Positions 18,938 through 27,910 of a stretch of 64,000 nt of DNA are shown piece after piece. The position numbers were made by a program, and so were the translations under genes. The stretch's first letter is position 1. Every line of letters starts with the position of its first letter. The notes below the pieces were generated by a model. That model was not told where the DNA came from, ran no database searches, and worked only from the letters and a program-made list of their open reading frames with translations. The stretch is from Acidovorax sp. sif1233. GTDB taxonomy: Bacteria > Pseudomonadota > Gammaproteobacteria > Burkholderiales > Burkholderiaceae_C. The stretch lies in the NCBI RefSeq assembly GCF_019218755.1, contig NZ_JAHUWZ010000009.1:149639-213638 (forward strand), read 5' to 3'.

Positions 18938-19453
18938 TCATGCAGCCAGGGGCCCCGCGCTGACCACGATGCCGTCTGCGTCGGCATACAGCCAGTCGCC
19001 CGGCCGCACCCAGACGCCCTGGATCTGCACCGCGACGTCGCGCTGCCCTTCGCCCCGCCGCTCGGTGGGCAGCGGCATCAGCGCCAATGCGCGGATGCCC
19101 ACGGCGGCCGCATTGAGCTCGGCCAGATCGCGCACGCAGCCATCGACCACCAGGCCCGCCCAGCCATTGCGTGCCGCGGCGGCGGCCAGGTTGCCGCCCA
19201 CCAGCGCCCGGCGCAGCGAGGCCCCGCCGTCCACCACCAGCACGCGGCCCTCTCCAGGCGACTCCACCGCGGCCTTCACGTGAGTGTTGTCCTCGTGGCA
19301 CTTGACGGTGCTGACCGCGCCCGCGAACGCAGCCACACCGCCAAAGCTCTGGAAGACCGGGGGCAGCACACGAAAGGCCCCGCCCAGGTCCCCCTTGTGC
19401 ACATCGCAGAAATCGCAGGTGCTGAATGTGTTGACAGGAAGTGCAGCGGTCAT
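18938..19453 (-). CDS. RraA-like / 4-hydroxy-4-methyl-2-oxoglutarate aldolase family protein
   Basis: 171 residues from MTAALPVNTFSTCDFCDVHKGD, with AAAGG upstream. It has the RraA fold: GGNLAAAAARNGWAGLVVDGCVRD followed by a metal-site acid; the Gly-rich strand and Arg-Asp pair are those used by the HMG/CHA aldolases. Members either cleave 4-hydroxy-4-methyl-2-oxoglutarate or oxaloacetate, or (RraA itself) inhibit RNase E. The sequence alone does not settle which. Monocistronic and leftward. Confidence 0.85.
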   Translation of the reverse strand: MTAALPVNTFSTCDFCDVHKGDLGGAFRVLPPVFQSFGGVAAFAGAVSTVKCHEDNTHVKAAVESPGEGRVLVVDGGASLRRALVGGNLAAAAARNGWAGLVVDGCVRDLAELNAAAVGIRALALMPLPTERRGEGQRDVAVQIQGVWVRPGDWLYADADGIVVSAGPLAA

Positions 19454-19821
19454 TTTCAAAGGCCTTTCAAGCAGGAAAAGAAGGAAAGAGACGGGACGGG
19501 GGACCTGCCGCCAGCGGTCCGTTTCCAGCTGCGGGCGGGCCACCGGCGCCGTGGTGCGTCCGGCATTGTCATACAGACCTCCCGGACGCCATCCAGGCAT
19601 GCGCTGCCATAGGGAAAACGCGTGCACACGCACCGCTTTGTCAAGGCAGGAGCGCCGCGCACGCGACTTATTGGCCCGCACGCGGCGCCACGGCTACAAA
19701 TCGAGGCAAAAAAAGCCGTTTCTCCCTTGGAAACGCGTTTTTTTCCCAGTAGCATCAGCCTGCCAGTGGGACAGCCTAGTTTTCGCTGGTGAAAATTTAC
19801 TTCCAACAAGGAAAACCCAAC
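19454..19821. other. Intergenic region between RraA-like and SWIB genes
   Basis: No gene seen. It should contain the divergent promoters of the two flanking genes; AAGGA at 19808-19812 is the SWIB ribosome site. A-rich and T-rich runs around 19705-19750 give no clear hairpin terminator. Confidence 0.4.
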
Positions 19822-20142
19822 ATGGCAACTGCAAAAAAAGCTCCGGCAAAAACAGCCCCCGCAGCCAAGACGGCTGCTGCCCCCGCCAAGAAGCGCACCC
19901 CCAACGCTGCCTTCATGAAGGCGCTCACGCCCAGCCCCGCGCTGGCCGCCGTGGTGGGCTCGGCACCGCTGCCGCGCACGGAGATCATCAGCAAGCTGTG
20001 GGTCTACATCAAGGCCAACAACCTGCAGGACGCCACCAACAAGCGCAACATCAATGCCGACGCCAAGCTCAAGGAATTGTTCGGCAAGCCCCAGGTGTCG
20101 ATGTTTGAACTCGCCGGCCTCATTGGCAAGCACGTCAAGTAA
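19822..20142 (+). CDS. SWIB/MDM2-domain protein
   Basis: 106 residues. A Lys/Ala/Pro-rich, histone-H1-like N-terminal tail (residues 1-28, MATAKKAPAKTAPAAKTAAA) is followed by a SWIB domain: SPALAAVVGSAPLPRTEIISKLWVYIKANNLQ, then RNINADAKLKELFGKPQVSMFELAGLIGKHV. SWIB proteins of chlamydiae and betaproteobacteria are presumed nucleoid-associated. The basic tail supports DNA binding. The role is unknown. A good terminator follows. Confidence 0.92.
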   Translation: MATAKKAPAKTAPAAKTAAAPAKKRTPNAAFMKALTPSPALAAVVGSAPLPRTEIISKLWVYIKANNLQDATNKRNINADAKLKELFGKPQVSMFELAGLIGKHVK

Positions 20143-20160
20143 GCGCTTCGCGCCCCCCGA

Positions 20161-20187
20161 AAAAGCCGGCTCTGCCGGCTTTTTTTC
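20161..20187 (+). terminator. Terminator after SWIB gene
   Basis: Hairpin AGCCGGC-TCT-GCCGGCT flanked by A5 and T7, 18 nt after the SWIB stop. Confidence 0.9.
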
Positions 20188-20225
20188 GTCCGTACCCAGG
20201 CAAAGTGTGGCGTGTAAACATCAAT

Positions 20226-20247
20226 GCAAATGAGAATGACCCTCATT
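20226..20247 (+). promoter_or_regulatory. Fur-box-like site upstream of siderophore receptor
   Basis: AAATGAGAATGACCCTCATT has the AATGAG...CTCATT dyad and GAATGA half-site spacing of Fur boxes. It lies about 130 bp before the TTG start of the TonB-dependent receptor. Iron repression is inferred. Confidence 0.6.
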
Positions 20248-20376
20248 CGATGTAACATAAAGATGCACGAAGAAGCATGACTTTGTGACGTATTTCTCAC
20301 AAGCGTCATTGCATCCGGCTCGTTTGCGGCGCACATCGGGCGCCGACCTGCACATCCCCCATCGACGGAGTCCATC

Positions 20377-22614
20377 TTGGCAAAATCACGCGCTCAGCGC
20401 CGCAGCACCGCGCTGCGTCACACCGCATCCCCTGTTTCCACCGCCACCGGCGCATCGTCCGACATGGCCCTGCTGCCCCTGGGCGCCCTGATGCTGGCCG
20501 CCTCCATGGGCGCCATGGCCCAGTCCGGCACACCGGAAGCCACCATGTCCACCGTGACGGTGCAGGAAGCGGCCGAAGTGCAAGGCAAGGACACCCTGCT
20601 GCTCAAGAAGACCACCGTCGGCAAGGGCAACCAGGACATCAAGGACATCCCCCAGTCCGTGACGGTGTTCACCGAAAAGCTCATGAACGACCGCAACCAG
20701 GACGACTTCCGCGAGGTGCTGCGCACCACGGCGGGCGTGACCTTCCAGTCGGGCGAAACGGGTGAAGAAGACGTGCGCATGCGCGGCTTCTCGCTGGGCC
20801 TGGCCGGTGACATCTATGTGGACGGCATGAAGGACGCTCCACTGATCGAGCGCGACACGTTCAACAACGACCGCATCGAAGTCCTCAAGGGCTCGGCCTC
20901 CATGCTGTTCGGCAAGGGCTCGACCGGCGGCATCGTCAACCAGGTCAACAAGTACCCGCTGCTGATCGACCAGCACGAAGCCAGCTACACCTTCGGCACC
21001 GGCCAGTTCCACCGCGCCACGGGCGACTTCAACTGGAAGACCGGCGAAAACGCGGCCTTCCGCCTGAACGCCATGGTGCAGGAGTACGACAACTACGGCG
21101 CCAAGCAGGACAAGCGCGGCATTGCGCCCACCTTCGCCTGGGGCATCGGCACGCGCGATGAATTCTCGATCGGCCTGTACTACCTCGAATCCAAGGGCCG
21201 TCCGCTGTACAACCACCCCTGGCGCGTGGTCGACGGCAAGATCAACACGCCGCTCGAAGCCCGCAACTACTACGGCCTGGCCAGCGACCACAACGACACC
21301 TCGTCGCAGTACGTCACGCTGGGCCACATCCACCGCTTCGACGACAACGGCGAGCTGACCACGCGCCTGCGCTACGGCAAATACGAGCGCGACCTGCTGG
21401 CCAGCACCATCGGCTTTCAGAACGGCAGCATCACGCTGGGCCAGATCAATGGCAGCACCGTGCTGACCCGTGGCTCCAAGGGCCGCCTGGGCGAGAGCGA
21501 AGTGCTGCAGGTGCAAAGCGACTACAACAACACCTTCAACTGGGGCGGCCGCAAGCACGCGGTGCTGGCCGGCGTCGACTACTACGACGACGATGCCAAG
21601 CGCAACCAGAACTACGCCAACACCACGCCGCGCCCCAACACCACCGTGGGCTCGCCCAACGATGGCGCCTGGGTGGCCGACGGCCGCGCACCGGTGCAGT
21701 GGAACACCTTCACCTCGCGCAACCTGGGCCTGTACTTCCAGGACACGGTCGCGATCAACGACACCCTGAAGCTGGTGGGCGGCCTGCGCTACGACAACTT
21801 CAGGGCTTCCTACAAGAACGCCACCGGCGCGCTGAGCAACTCCCGCTCCGACAGCCTGGTCAGCCCCCGCGTGGGCCTGCTGTTCCAGCCCACCGAGCTG
21901 ACCTCGTACTACGTGTCGTACGGCACCTCGTACAACACCTCGGGCGACACCTACCAGTTCGGCAACCCCGGTGCCGGCACGGCGCGCACGGCCAACACCG
22001 ACCCTGAAAAGAGCCGCAACTTCGAGATCGGCAGCAAGTTCGAGCTGTTCGAGCGCCGTGCCCTGCTGGGTGTGGCCGCGTTCTACAGCCAGAAGTACAA
22101 CGAGCGCAACACCGACCCCGACACCGCAGCCCAGCAAGAGCTGCTGTCCGGCAAGCGCCATGCCACCGGCATGGAATTCAACCTCGCCGGCCGCCTGACG
22201 CCCCAGTGGGAACTGTTCGCCAATCACACCTGGATCCCCTCGGCCAAGATCGACCACAGCAATGTGGTGGTGCCCGCCAACGGCGGTGGTGCCCAGGCGC
22301 AGGGCGACCGCCCAGGCCTCACGCCCAAGCACAGCGGCAGCGTGTGGACGACCTACGCCGTCACCTCCAAGGTGCGCGTGGGCGCGGGCGTGACCTACCG
22401 CGGCAAGCAAAACCCCGAAGGCTCGCGTGCCGTGTACGCCAGCGGCTTCGCGGTGATGGACGCCATGGTCGAATACGCGTTCGACGACAAGACCACGCTG
22501 AAGCTCAACGTCAACAACCTGTTCGACCGCACCTATGCGGACGGCCTGTACCGCGGCTTCTACACGCCGGGCACGGCGCGTTCCGTGCAGCTGTCGCTCA
22601 AGACGCGCTTCTGA
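20377..22614 (+). CDS. TonB-dependent catecholate siderophore receptor (Fiu/PiuA type)
   Basis: 745 residues from a TTG start with GGAG 7-10 nt upstream. A long Sec signal peptide ends near GAMAQS (residue about 50). The plug domain follows (IPQSVTVFTEKLMNDRN, then VRMRGFSLGLAGDIYVDGMKD, RIEVLKGSASMLFGKGSTGGIVN). A 22-strand barrel ends with the terminal aromatic SVQLSLKTRF. It imports ferric siderophore across the outer membrane using TonB-ExbBD. The neighbouring piuC gene is the classic fiu-ybiX / piuA-piuC partner, which suggests catechol siderophores or their breakdown products. Confidence 0.93.
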   Translation: MAKSRAQRRSTALRHTASPVSTATGASSDMALLPLGALMLAASMGAMAQSGTPEATMSTVTVQEAAEVQGKDTLLLKKTTVGKGNQDIKDIPQSVTVFTEKLMNDRNQDDFREVLRTTAGVTFQSGETGEEDVRMRGFSLGLAGDIYVDGMKDAPLIERDTFNNDRIEVLKGSASMLFGKGSTGGIVNQVNKYPLLIDQHEASYTFGTGQFHRATGDFNWKTGENAAFRLNAMVQEYDNYGAKQDKRGIAPTFAWGIGTRDEFSIGLYYLESKGRPLYNHPWRVVDGKINTPLEARNYYGLASDHNDTSSQYVTLGHIHRFDDNGELTTRLRYGKYERDLLASTIGFQNGSITLGQINGSTVLTRGSKGRLGESEVLQVQSDYNNTFNWGGRKHAVLAGVDYYDDDAKRNQNYANTTPRPNTTVGSPNDGAWVADGRAPVQWNTFTSRNLGLYFQDTVAINDTLKLVGGLRYDNFRASYKNATGALSNSRSDSLVSPRVGLLFQPTELTSYYVSYGTSYNTSGDTYQFGNPGAGTARTANTDPEKSRNFEIGSKFELFERRALLGVAAFYSQKYNERNTDPDTAAQQELLSGKRHATGMEFNLAGRLTPQWELFANHTWIPSAKIDHSNVVVPANGGGAQAQGDRPGLTPKHSGSVWTTYAVTSKVRVGAGVTYRGKQNPEGSRAVYASGFAVMDAMVEYAFDDKTTLKLNVNNLFDRTYADGLYRGFYTPGTARSVQLSLKTRF

Positions 22615-22719
22615 CGCGCATGCGATGCGCCTGTGGTGCGTTGCTGACGCACTGAAAGCGCCGATGTTTTGACGAAACGACACCGCCCCTTCATTGGGGC
22701 GGAGTCACAATCAGGCCCC

Positions 22720-23412
22720 ATGTTCCTGCACATCAAAGACGTACTGACGGCCGAAGAGGTCGCCCTGTTCCGGCAAAAGCTCTGGGCGGCCGACACCCCC
22801 TGGGTGGATGGCGCCCGCAGCGCGGGCAGCCAGGCCGTGCACCAGAAGAACAACCTGCAACTCGCGCAGGGCAGCGAGCTGTCGGCCCAGCTGCAAGGCA
22901 TCGTCAAGGCCGCGCTGGCCCGCAATGCGCTGTTCTTCTCGGCCGCCCTGCCCCGGCGCATCTACAACCCGCTGTTCAACAACTACGGCGACGGCGCCAA
23001 CTTCTATGGCCGCCATGTGGACAGCGCCGTCATGCACTCCAAGGCAGACAGCTGCTGGGTGCGCAGCGACCTGTCGTGCACGCTGTTCCTGACCCCGCCG
23101 GACGAATACGACGGCGGCGAACTGGTCGCCACCGAAGCCTGGGGCGAAAAACGCATCAAGCTGCCGGCCGGCGACATGATCCTGTACCCCAGCAGCACCG
23201 TGCACCAGGTGTCGCCCGTCACCCGCGGCCACCGCATCAGCAGCTTCTTCTGGGTGGAAAGCATGGTGCGCGGACTGGAGCAGCGCCAGCTCTTGTTCGA
23301 CATGGACATGGCCCTGCTGCGGCTGCGCCAGAGCGTGGGTGAAACGGATCCTTCGGTCATCGCCCTGTCGGGCACGTACCACAACCTGCTGCGCATGTGG
23401 GCCGACGTGTGA
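22720..23412 (+). CDS. piuC: PKHD-type Fe(II)/2-oxoglutarate hydroxylase PiuC (YbiX)
   Basis: 230 residues from MFLHIKDVLTAEEV. The cupin core carries the metal-binding HxD in NFYGRHVDSAVMH and the distal His in STVHQVSPVTRGHR, with the Arg that binds 2-oxoglutarate. These are the PiuC/YbiX signatures. The enzyme is iron-repressed and partners the upstream receptor in catecholate iron acquisition; its physiological substrate is unsettled. It starts 105 nt after the receptor stop, likely in the same transcript. Confidence 0.93.
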   Translation: MFLHIKDVLTAEEVALFRQKLWAADTPWVDGARSAGSQAVHQKNNLQLAQGSELSAQLQGIVKAALARNALFFSAALPRRIYNPLFNNYGDGANFYGRHVDSAVMHSKADSCWVRSDLSCTLFLTPPDEYDGGELVATEAWGEKRIKLPAGDMILYPSSTVHQVSPVTRGHRISSFFWVESMVRGLEQRQLLFDMDMALLRLRQSVGETDPSVIALSGTYHNLLRMWADV

Positions 23413-23431
23413 GCGCCGCCCCTTTCGCTCC

Positions 23432-23484
23432 TTTATTGATAGCATCTTGCGCGCTCTGAAAAAGCGCCAGGTGCTTTTTTCATT
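23432..23484. repeat. Interspersed repeat copy D
   Basis: The spacer between piuC and the oxidase gene: TTATTGATAGCATCTTGCGCG followed by AAAAAGCGCCAGGTGCTTTTTT. It shares the GATAGC / GCGC core with the other copies. The last arm could also act as a weak terminator. Confidence 0.55.
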
Positions 23485-23487
23485 GCC

Positions 23488-24615
23488 ATGACCCACGTCC
23501 CCGCACGCCAACAGCTTCCTCCGGGCATCGTCAGCCTGGCCGACCACGAGCAGCAGGCCCGGCGGCACCTGGACGACAACGCCTGGGCGTACTTCAGTGG
23601 CGGCGCGGCCGATGAGATCAGCCTGCGCAGCAACCGCAGCGCATGGGACGCCCTGCCCCTGTGGCCCCGCGTGCTGCGTCCGCTGGCGGGCGGGCACACC
23701 CGCGTCCAGCTGCTGGGCCGCACGCTGGCACACCCCATCCTGCTGGCACCCGTCGCCTTTCAGCGCCTGGCCCACGCCGACGGCGAGTTGGCGATGGCCT
23801 ACGCGGCTGCGGCCCTGGGCGCGGGGGTGGTGCTGAGCACCCAGGCGAGCGTGTCGCTGGAGAGCATTGCCCAGGCCGTACTGCCCGACCCCGGCCGCGG
23901 TCCGCTGTGGTTTCAGCTGTACCTGCAGCCAGACCGTGGCTTGACCCGCGCACTGGCACAGCGCGCCGAGGCCGCAGGGTTCGAAGCCCTGGTGCTGACC
24001 GTGGACGCGCCCGCCAGCGGCGCACGCGACCGCGAGCGCCGCACAGGCTTTCGCCTGCCGCCCGGCATCGGCCCCGTCAATCTGGCCGGCATGCAGGCGC
24101 CGCCCACCCCACCCCTCGGCGCGGACCAGAGCGCGCTGTTCGACGGGCTGCTGCACCACGCCCCCACGTGGGACGACGTGGCGTGGCTGCAGTCCGTGAC
24201 CCGGCTGCCCGTGCTGCTCAAAGGCGTGCTGCACCCGGCGGATGCGCGCCAGGCCGTGGCGGCCGGCGTTGCGGGCGTCATCGTGTCCAACCACGGCGGG
24301 CGCACGCTGGACACCGCCCCGGCCACGGCCACCGCCCTGCCGCGCGTGGTGCAGGCCGTGGGCGGCGCACTGCCGGTGCTGGTGGATGGCGGCATCCGGC
24401 GCGGCACCGACGTGCTCAAAGCGATGGCGCTGGGGGCATCCGCCGTGCTGGTGGGGCGCCCGGCCGTCTGGGGGCTGGCCAATGCGGGGGCCACCGGCGT
24501 CGCCCACGTGCTGCGCCTGCTGCGCGACGAGCTCGAGATCGCCATGGCGCTCACCGGCTGCGCCACGCTGGCAGACGCCACGCCAGCCTTGCTCACCGCA
24601 GACAGCCCCGGCTGA
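23488..24615 (+). CDS. FMN-dependent alpha-hydroxy acid oxidase/dehydrogenase
   Basis: 375 residues with the full (S)-2-hydroxy-acid oxidase TIM barrel: AWAYFSGGAADEISL near the N-terminus, HPILLAPVAFQRLAH, VLSTQASVSLESIA, WFQLYLQPDRG, the catalytic VIVSNHGGRTLD with active-site His, and PVLVDGGIRRGTDVLKAMALGA for FMN phosphate binding. It oxidises a small 2-hydroxy acid such as lactate or glycolate; substrate not determined. It follows piuC in the same direction, but a repeat lies between them, so co-regulation by iron is uncertain. Confidence 0.88.
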   Translation: MTHVPARQQLPPGIVSLADHEQQARRHLDDNAWAYFSGGAADEISLRSNRSAWDALPLWPRVLRPLAGGHTRVQLLGRTLAHPILLAPVAFQRLAHADGELAMAYAAAALGAGVVLSTQASVSLESIAQAVLPDPGRGPLWFQLYLQPDRGLTRALAQRAEAAGFEALVLTVDAPASGARDRERRTGFRLPPGIGPVNLAGMQAPPTPPLGADQSALFDGLLHHAPTWDDVAWLQSVTRLPVLLKGVLHPADARQAVAAGVAGVIVSNHGGRTLDTAPATATALPRVVQAVGGALPVLVDGGIRRGTDVLKAMALGASAVLVGRPAVWGLANAGATGVAHVLRLLRDELEIAMALTGCATLADATPALLTADSPG

Positions 24616-24667
24616 GGCGGCGCCTTTGCGCCGGTTTCTCCCTCATGGCAGAAATGGCTTATTGCAA

Positions 24668-24690
24668 ATGCGATAGATTCTTATTTATAA
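24668..24690 (+). promoter_or_regulatory. Fur-box-like site upstream of bfd
   Basis: The stretch ATGCGATAGATTCTTATTTA keeps GATA-A-T and TTAT spacing of Fur sites in an A+T-rich promoter 40-60 bp before the bfd ATG. The match is moderate. Confidence 0.45.
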
Positions 24691-24729
24691 TGGCGACACC
24701 TTCAACAGCCAGCCACACTGCCTGCCGCC

Positions 24730-25002
24730 ATGATCGTCTGTGTTTGCCGCCGGATTTCCGACCGTGAGATTGCCCGCCACGCACGTGCGGGCATGAGCTT
24801 TGACGAAATCCAGTTCGAGCTGGGCGTGGCCACCCAATGCGGATGCTGCGAAAGCTGTGCCCGCGACGTGGTGGCACAGTGCAGCGCATCGAATCCGGTG
24901 GCGGCCCTGCACAATGAGGCAGCGCCGCAAACGATCCAGCTTGCCAGCTCCATCCTGGAAAGCAAGTCATGGAACTCCTCTCAACGCTCGCTGGCAGCCT
25001 GA
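24730..25002 (+). CDS. bfd: Bacterioferritin-associated ferredoxin
   Basis: 90 residues. MIVCVCRRISDREIARHARAG is followed by a second pair in CGCCESCARDVV: the four Cys of the Bfd [2Fe-2S] helix-turn-helix. The C-terminal 35 residues are longer than in E. coli Bfd (64). Bfd reduces the bacterioferritin core to release iron under starvation. A Fur-like site precedes it, and tonB-exbB-exbD lies downstream. A second small ORF overlaps its 3' end at 24969. Confidence 0.9.
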   Translation: MIVCVCRRISDREIARHARAGMSFDEIQFELGVATQCGCCESCARDVVAQCSASNPVAALHNEAAPQTIQLASSILESKSWNSSQRSLAA

Positions 25003-25043
25003 TCCTCGTCGCAGGCTCGGCCTGGTGGATCTTTCGCAAATAA
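24969..25043 (+). CDS. Tiny single-helix membrane protein overlapping bfd
   Basis: A 24-codon ORF in another frame, starting inside the end of bfd (34-nt overlap) with GGAAAG 7 nt before its ATG. It encodes MELLSTLAG, a hydrophobic stretch (SLILVAGSAWW) and a basic tail IFRK: one membrane helix with positive-inside topology. It sits between bfd and tonB. I do not recognise it. The ribosome site, the topology and the position suggest it is translated; conservation is the needed test. Confidence 0.45.
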   Translation: MELLSTLAGSLILVAGSAWWIFRK

Positions 25044-25054
25044 TCAAGGTCTTT

Positions 25055-25100
25055 TAGGGCGCTAGCGCTTGATCCACAAGCGCTAGCTGCTATCATTTTT
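25055..25100. repeat. Interspersed repeat copy E
   Basis: GCGCTAGCGCTTGATCCACAAGCGCTAG followed by CTGCTATCATTTTTATG. This is the cleanest copy, with the AGCGCTTG / CAAGCGCT inverted repeat and GCTATC tail. It forms the 5' flank of tonB, and its end includes the tonB start codon. Confidence 0.65.
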
Positions 25101-25790
25101 ATGTCTCACCCAGATCGTTTTGCCACCCCCGGGGGGTTCAGCCGCAACACCGTGATCGTGGGCTCCGTCGTCGCACTGCATGTTGCGGGCCTCTGGGCCC
25201 TGCAGTCGGGCCTGCTGCGCCGCGCGGCCGAAGTCATCGTGCCGGCGGAATTGCTGACGGAATTCATCGCACCACCCGCGCCCCCCAAGGTCACGCCACC
25301 GCCTCCCGCGCCGCCACCCCCTCCCAAGCCGGCCCCGAAGGCCGCCCCGCGCCCCGCACCCATGCCGGTGGCCATCGCGGACCCCACGCCCGCCCCCAAT
25401 GCCCCCACGGGCATCACCACCCCGCAGCCGCCGGCACCGCCCATCGAGGCGCCCATGGCCCCGCCCGCACCGGCGCCAGCCCCTCCAGCGCCCCCCGCGC
25501 CGCCCAAGATCGAACTGCCATCCAGCGACGCCGCCTACCTGAACAACCCCAAACCCAGCTACCCGGCCATCAGCAAGCGCATGGGCGAGCAGGGCAAGGT
25601 GGTGCTGCGGGTGCTGATCGGCACCGACGGCCTGCCCCAGAAGGTCGAAATCAACAAGTCCAGCGGCTTCGACCGGCTGGACCGACAGGCCCAGGAAGCC
25701 GTCATGCGCTGGCGCTTCGTGCCCGGCAAACGCAACGGCGTGCCCGAGACCATGTGGAACCTGGTCCCTGTCAACTTCGTTCTCGAATAA
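25101..25790 (+). CDS. tonB: TonB energy transducer
   Basis: 229 residues. One N-terminal membrane helix (VIVGSVVALHVAGLWAL), a long periplasmic Pro/Ala/Lys-rich spacer (residues 55-145), and the C-terminal TonB fold with NPKPSYPAISKRMGEQGKVV, SSGFDRLDRQAQEAVMRWRF and VPVNFVLE. It transmits inner-membrane proton motive force to outer-membrane receptors such as the one at 20377. First of tonB-exbB-exbD; its close upstream neighbour is bfd. Confidence 0.95.
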   Translation: MSHPDRFATPGGFSRNTVIVGSVVALHVAGLWALQSGLLRRAAEVIVPAELLTEFIAPPAPPKVTPPPPAPPPPPKPAPKAAPRPAPMPVAIADPTPAPNAPTGITTPQPPAPPIEAPMAPPAPAPAPPAPPAPPKIELPSSDAAYLNNPKPSYPAISKRMGEQGKVVLRVLIGTDGLPQKVEINKSSGFDRLDRQAQEAVMRWRFVPGKRNGVPETMWNLVPVNFVLE

Positions 25791-25829
25791 CCAAATCACC
25801 GCAAATCACCGCTTTAGGGAGTTTTTCTC

Positions 25830-26549
25830 ATGGAATCGCAATTCGGCATCGCCAACGTCTGGATCCAGGGTGACTTCGTCACCCGCGCCGTCGCCATCCT
25901 GCTGCTGGCCATGTCGCTGGCCTCGTGGATCGTCATCCTCATCAAGGCGCTGGACATCATCAAGTTCAAGAAGCACGCCCGCACCGCGCAGGACTTCTGG
26001 CACAGCGAGGACTTCGCCGCCGGCCTGACCAAGCTGGGCACGGACCCTACCAACCCCTTCCGCCACCTGGCGCTGGAAGGCCGTGAAGCCACCGCCCACC
26101 ACCGCAACACCAAGGCCCACCTGCACGACACGCTGGACGTGAGCGACTGGGTCACCCGCTGCCTGCGCAACTGCATCGACGAGTTCACCTCGCGCCTGCA
26201 GTCGGGCCTGGCCATCCTGGCCTCGGTCGGCTCCACCGCCCCCTTCATCGGCCTGTTCGGCACCGTCTGGGGCATCTACCACGCGCTGCTGGCCATCGGC
26301 ACCTCGGGCCAGTCCACCATCGACAAGGTGGCCGGCCCCATCGGCGAAGCGCTGATCATGACCGCCCTGGGCCTGGCCGTGGCCATCCCCGCCGTGCTGG
26401 GCTACAACGCCCTCGTGCGCGGCAACAAGTCCATCCTGGGCGGCCTCAACAGCTTCGCCCACGACCTGCACGCCTACTTCGTCACCGGCGCCCGCGTGAG
26501 CGCGGCGGGCGAACAGGGCAAGGTGCTGCCCATGAAGAAAGGCGGCTGA
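25830..26549 (+). CDS. exbB: ExbB proton-channel subunit (MotA/TolQ/ExbB family)
   Basis: 239 residues. First membrane helix AVAILLLAMSLASWIVILIKAL, a cytoplasmic loop, then the two conserved helices ILASVGSTAPFIGLFGTVWGIYHAL and GPIGEALIMTALGLAVAIPAVLGYNALV that build the ExbB pentamer around ExbD. Works with TonB and ExbD. 39 nt after tonB and 3 nt before exbD: one operon. Confidence 0.96.
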   Translation: MESQFGIANVWIQGDFVTRAVAILLLAMSLASWIVILIKALDIIKFKKHARTAQDFWHSEDFAAGLTKLGTDPTNPFRHLALEGREATAHHRNTKAHLHDTLDVSDWVTRCLRNCIDEFTSRLQSGLAILASVGSTAPFIGLFGTVWGIYHALLAIGTSGQSTIDKVAGPIGEALIMTALGLAVAIPAVLGYNALVRGNKSILGGLNSFAHDLHAYFVTGARVSAAGEQGKVLPMKKGG

Positions 26550-26552
26550 GCC

Positions 26553-26963
<411 letters not shown>

Positions 26964-27477
26964 CGGCAGTCAATCAGTCAGACAATCCGCCAGCGTCCTG
27001 CGCGCCAAAAACCCGCCCGGCCCGGCCGCTGCACCATTGGCTGCAGAGGACGCACCGGGTTTGTTCGTCTTTGGGTCGTTTTTCCTGCCCAGCCCGATGT
27101 CGGCGGGGGGATGTGAAATTCTTCCGTCGCCCAGTGACCCGCTCGGGCGCCGAGAACGCCCTGGCTTCCTTCATCCTCTGAAGCGGCTCGCCCGGCGGTG
27201 GATAGGCGGGTCCCTGCAGAGAGCCCACCGTGGTCTCTGCCAAGACTGACCCACAGCGGCGCCGCATCCGGGATCAGTTCACACCTGGGCGGTTCCCGTC
27301 GGAGCGGGGTGACACCCGCCGCCCGAGACGTGACCGTTTCCGTTTCCCCCCGGCTGCTTGACCTACTTTCCCGCTTGAGGCTGCGTAAATCGGCGCCAAA
27401 ACCAGCGTCGCACCATTCGAAATCAAATGTCTCACCCAGAAGAACAAAAAGAAACACTCCTGTCGCTTGACTTGTAA
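26964..27477. other. Structured non-coding region between exbD and hemP
   Basis: No gene is convincing. The stretch is rich in inverted repeats, for example GCAGAGA...TCTCTGC at 27214-27239 and AACCCG/CGGGTT flanking 27005-27062. On the - strand, GTCACTGGGCGACGGAAG (27151-27134) and the segment around 27305-27250 vaguely recall conserved blocks of cobalamin riboswitches, but the closing stems do not pair well and no - strand gene follows. Best described as a possible structured RNA of unknown class. Confidence 0.3.
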
Positions 27478-27498
27478 TTGCGAATCGTTATCATTAGC
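27478..27498 (+). promoter_or_regulatory. Fur box upstream of hemP
   Basis: TTGCGAATCGTTATCATTAG matches the 19-bp Fur consensus at most positions (GATAATCGTTATCATT-like), 32 bp before the hemP ATG. The best of the three Fur-like sites in this block. Confidence 0.75.
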
Positions 27499-27530
27499 AA
27501 AACGCACTGCAACGCACCAGGAACAACCTC

Positions 27531-27758
27531 ATGCAAGCCACATTGACCGCCGCTTCGATCCTGCGCCCCGCCTCCGCCAGCAAGGGGGTTTCGCACGCCG
27601 ACGGACTGGCCAGCCAACGCACCGAGCCCAGCACCCCTACCGCCGCCGTGGACAGCAGCTCCCTGCTGCAAGGCCAGAAGGCCGTGGCCATCAGCCACAA
27701 CGGATCGGTGTACCGCCTGCAGGCAACCAAGCTGGGCAAGCTGATCCTGACCAAGTAG
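27531..27758 (+). CDS. hemP: Hemin uptake protein HemP
   Basis: 75 residues. The C-terminal half is the HemP signature: SSLLQGQKAVAISHNGSVYRLQATKLGKLILTK. The N-terminal 40 residues are variable. HemP is a small, iron-repressed protein genetically linked to haem uptake; it is thought to act as a regulator or accessory. No haem receptor follows here, so it appears monocistronic, controlled by the Fur box at 27478. Confidence 0.88.
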   Translation: MQATLTAASILRPASASKGVSHADGLASQRTEPSTPTAAVDSSSLLQGQKAVAISHNGSVYRLQATKLGKLILTK

Positions 27759-27910
27759 TCCCTGGCAGCGGCTCCAAGTTTCATCGTGGGGCGACTCCCG
27801 GGCTTGCTACAAGCTCGAAAGGGTCGTTTTTGCCAGCCAACGGGTTCGCCCGCGTAGCCAGGCTTTTTTTGCGGTCCCATCCCCGCCCCAGATTTCTCCA
27901 TCACGCCATG

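Noticed and set aside
19697..19760. Terminator in the A/T-rich run before the SWIB gene
   Set aside because: A- and T-runs lack a stable G+C stem between them.
20386..22683. 765-codon - strand frame opposite the siderophore receptor
   Set aside because: Antisense shadow; the receptor on the + strand has a signal peptide and all family motifs.
27060..27330. Cobalamin riboswitch on the - strand
   Set aside because: Some conserved words are present, but the GGTG/TCC stem does not pair, the B12 box is missing, and there is no gene downstream. Kept only as a low-interest structured region.
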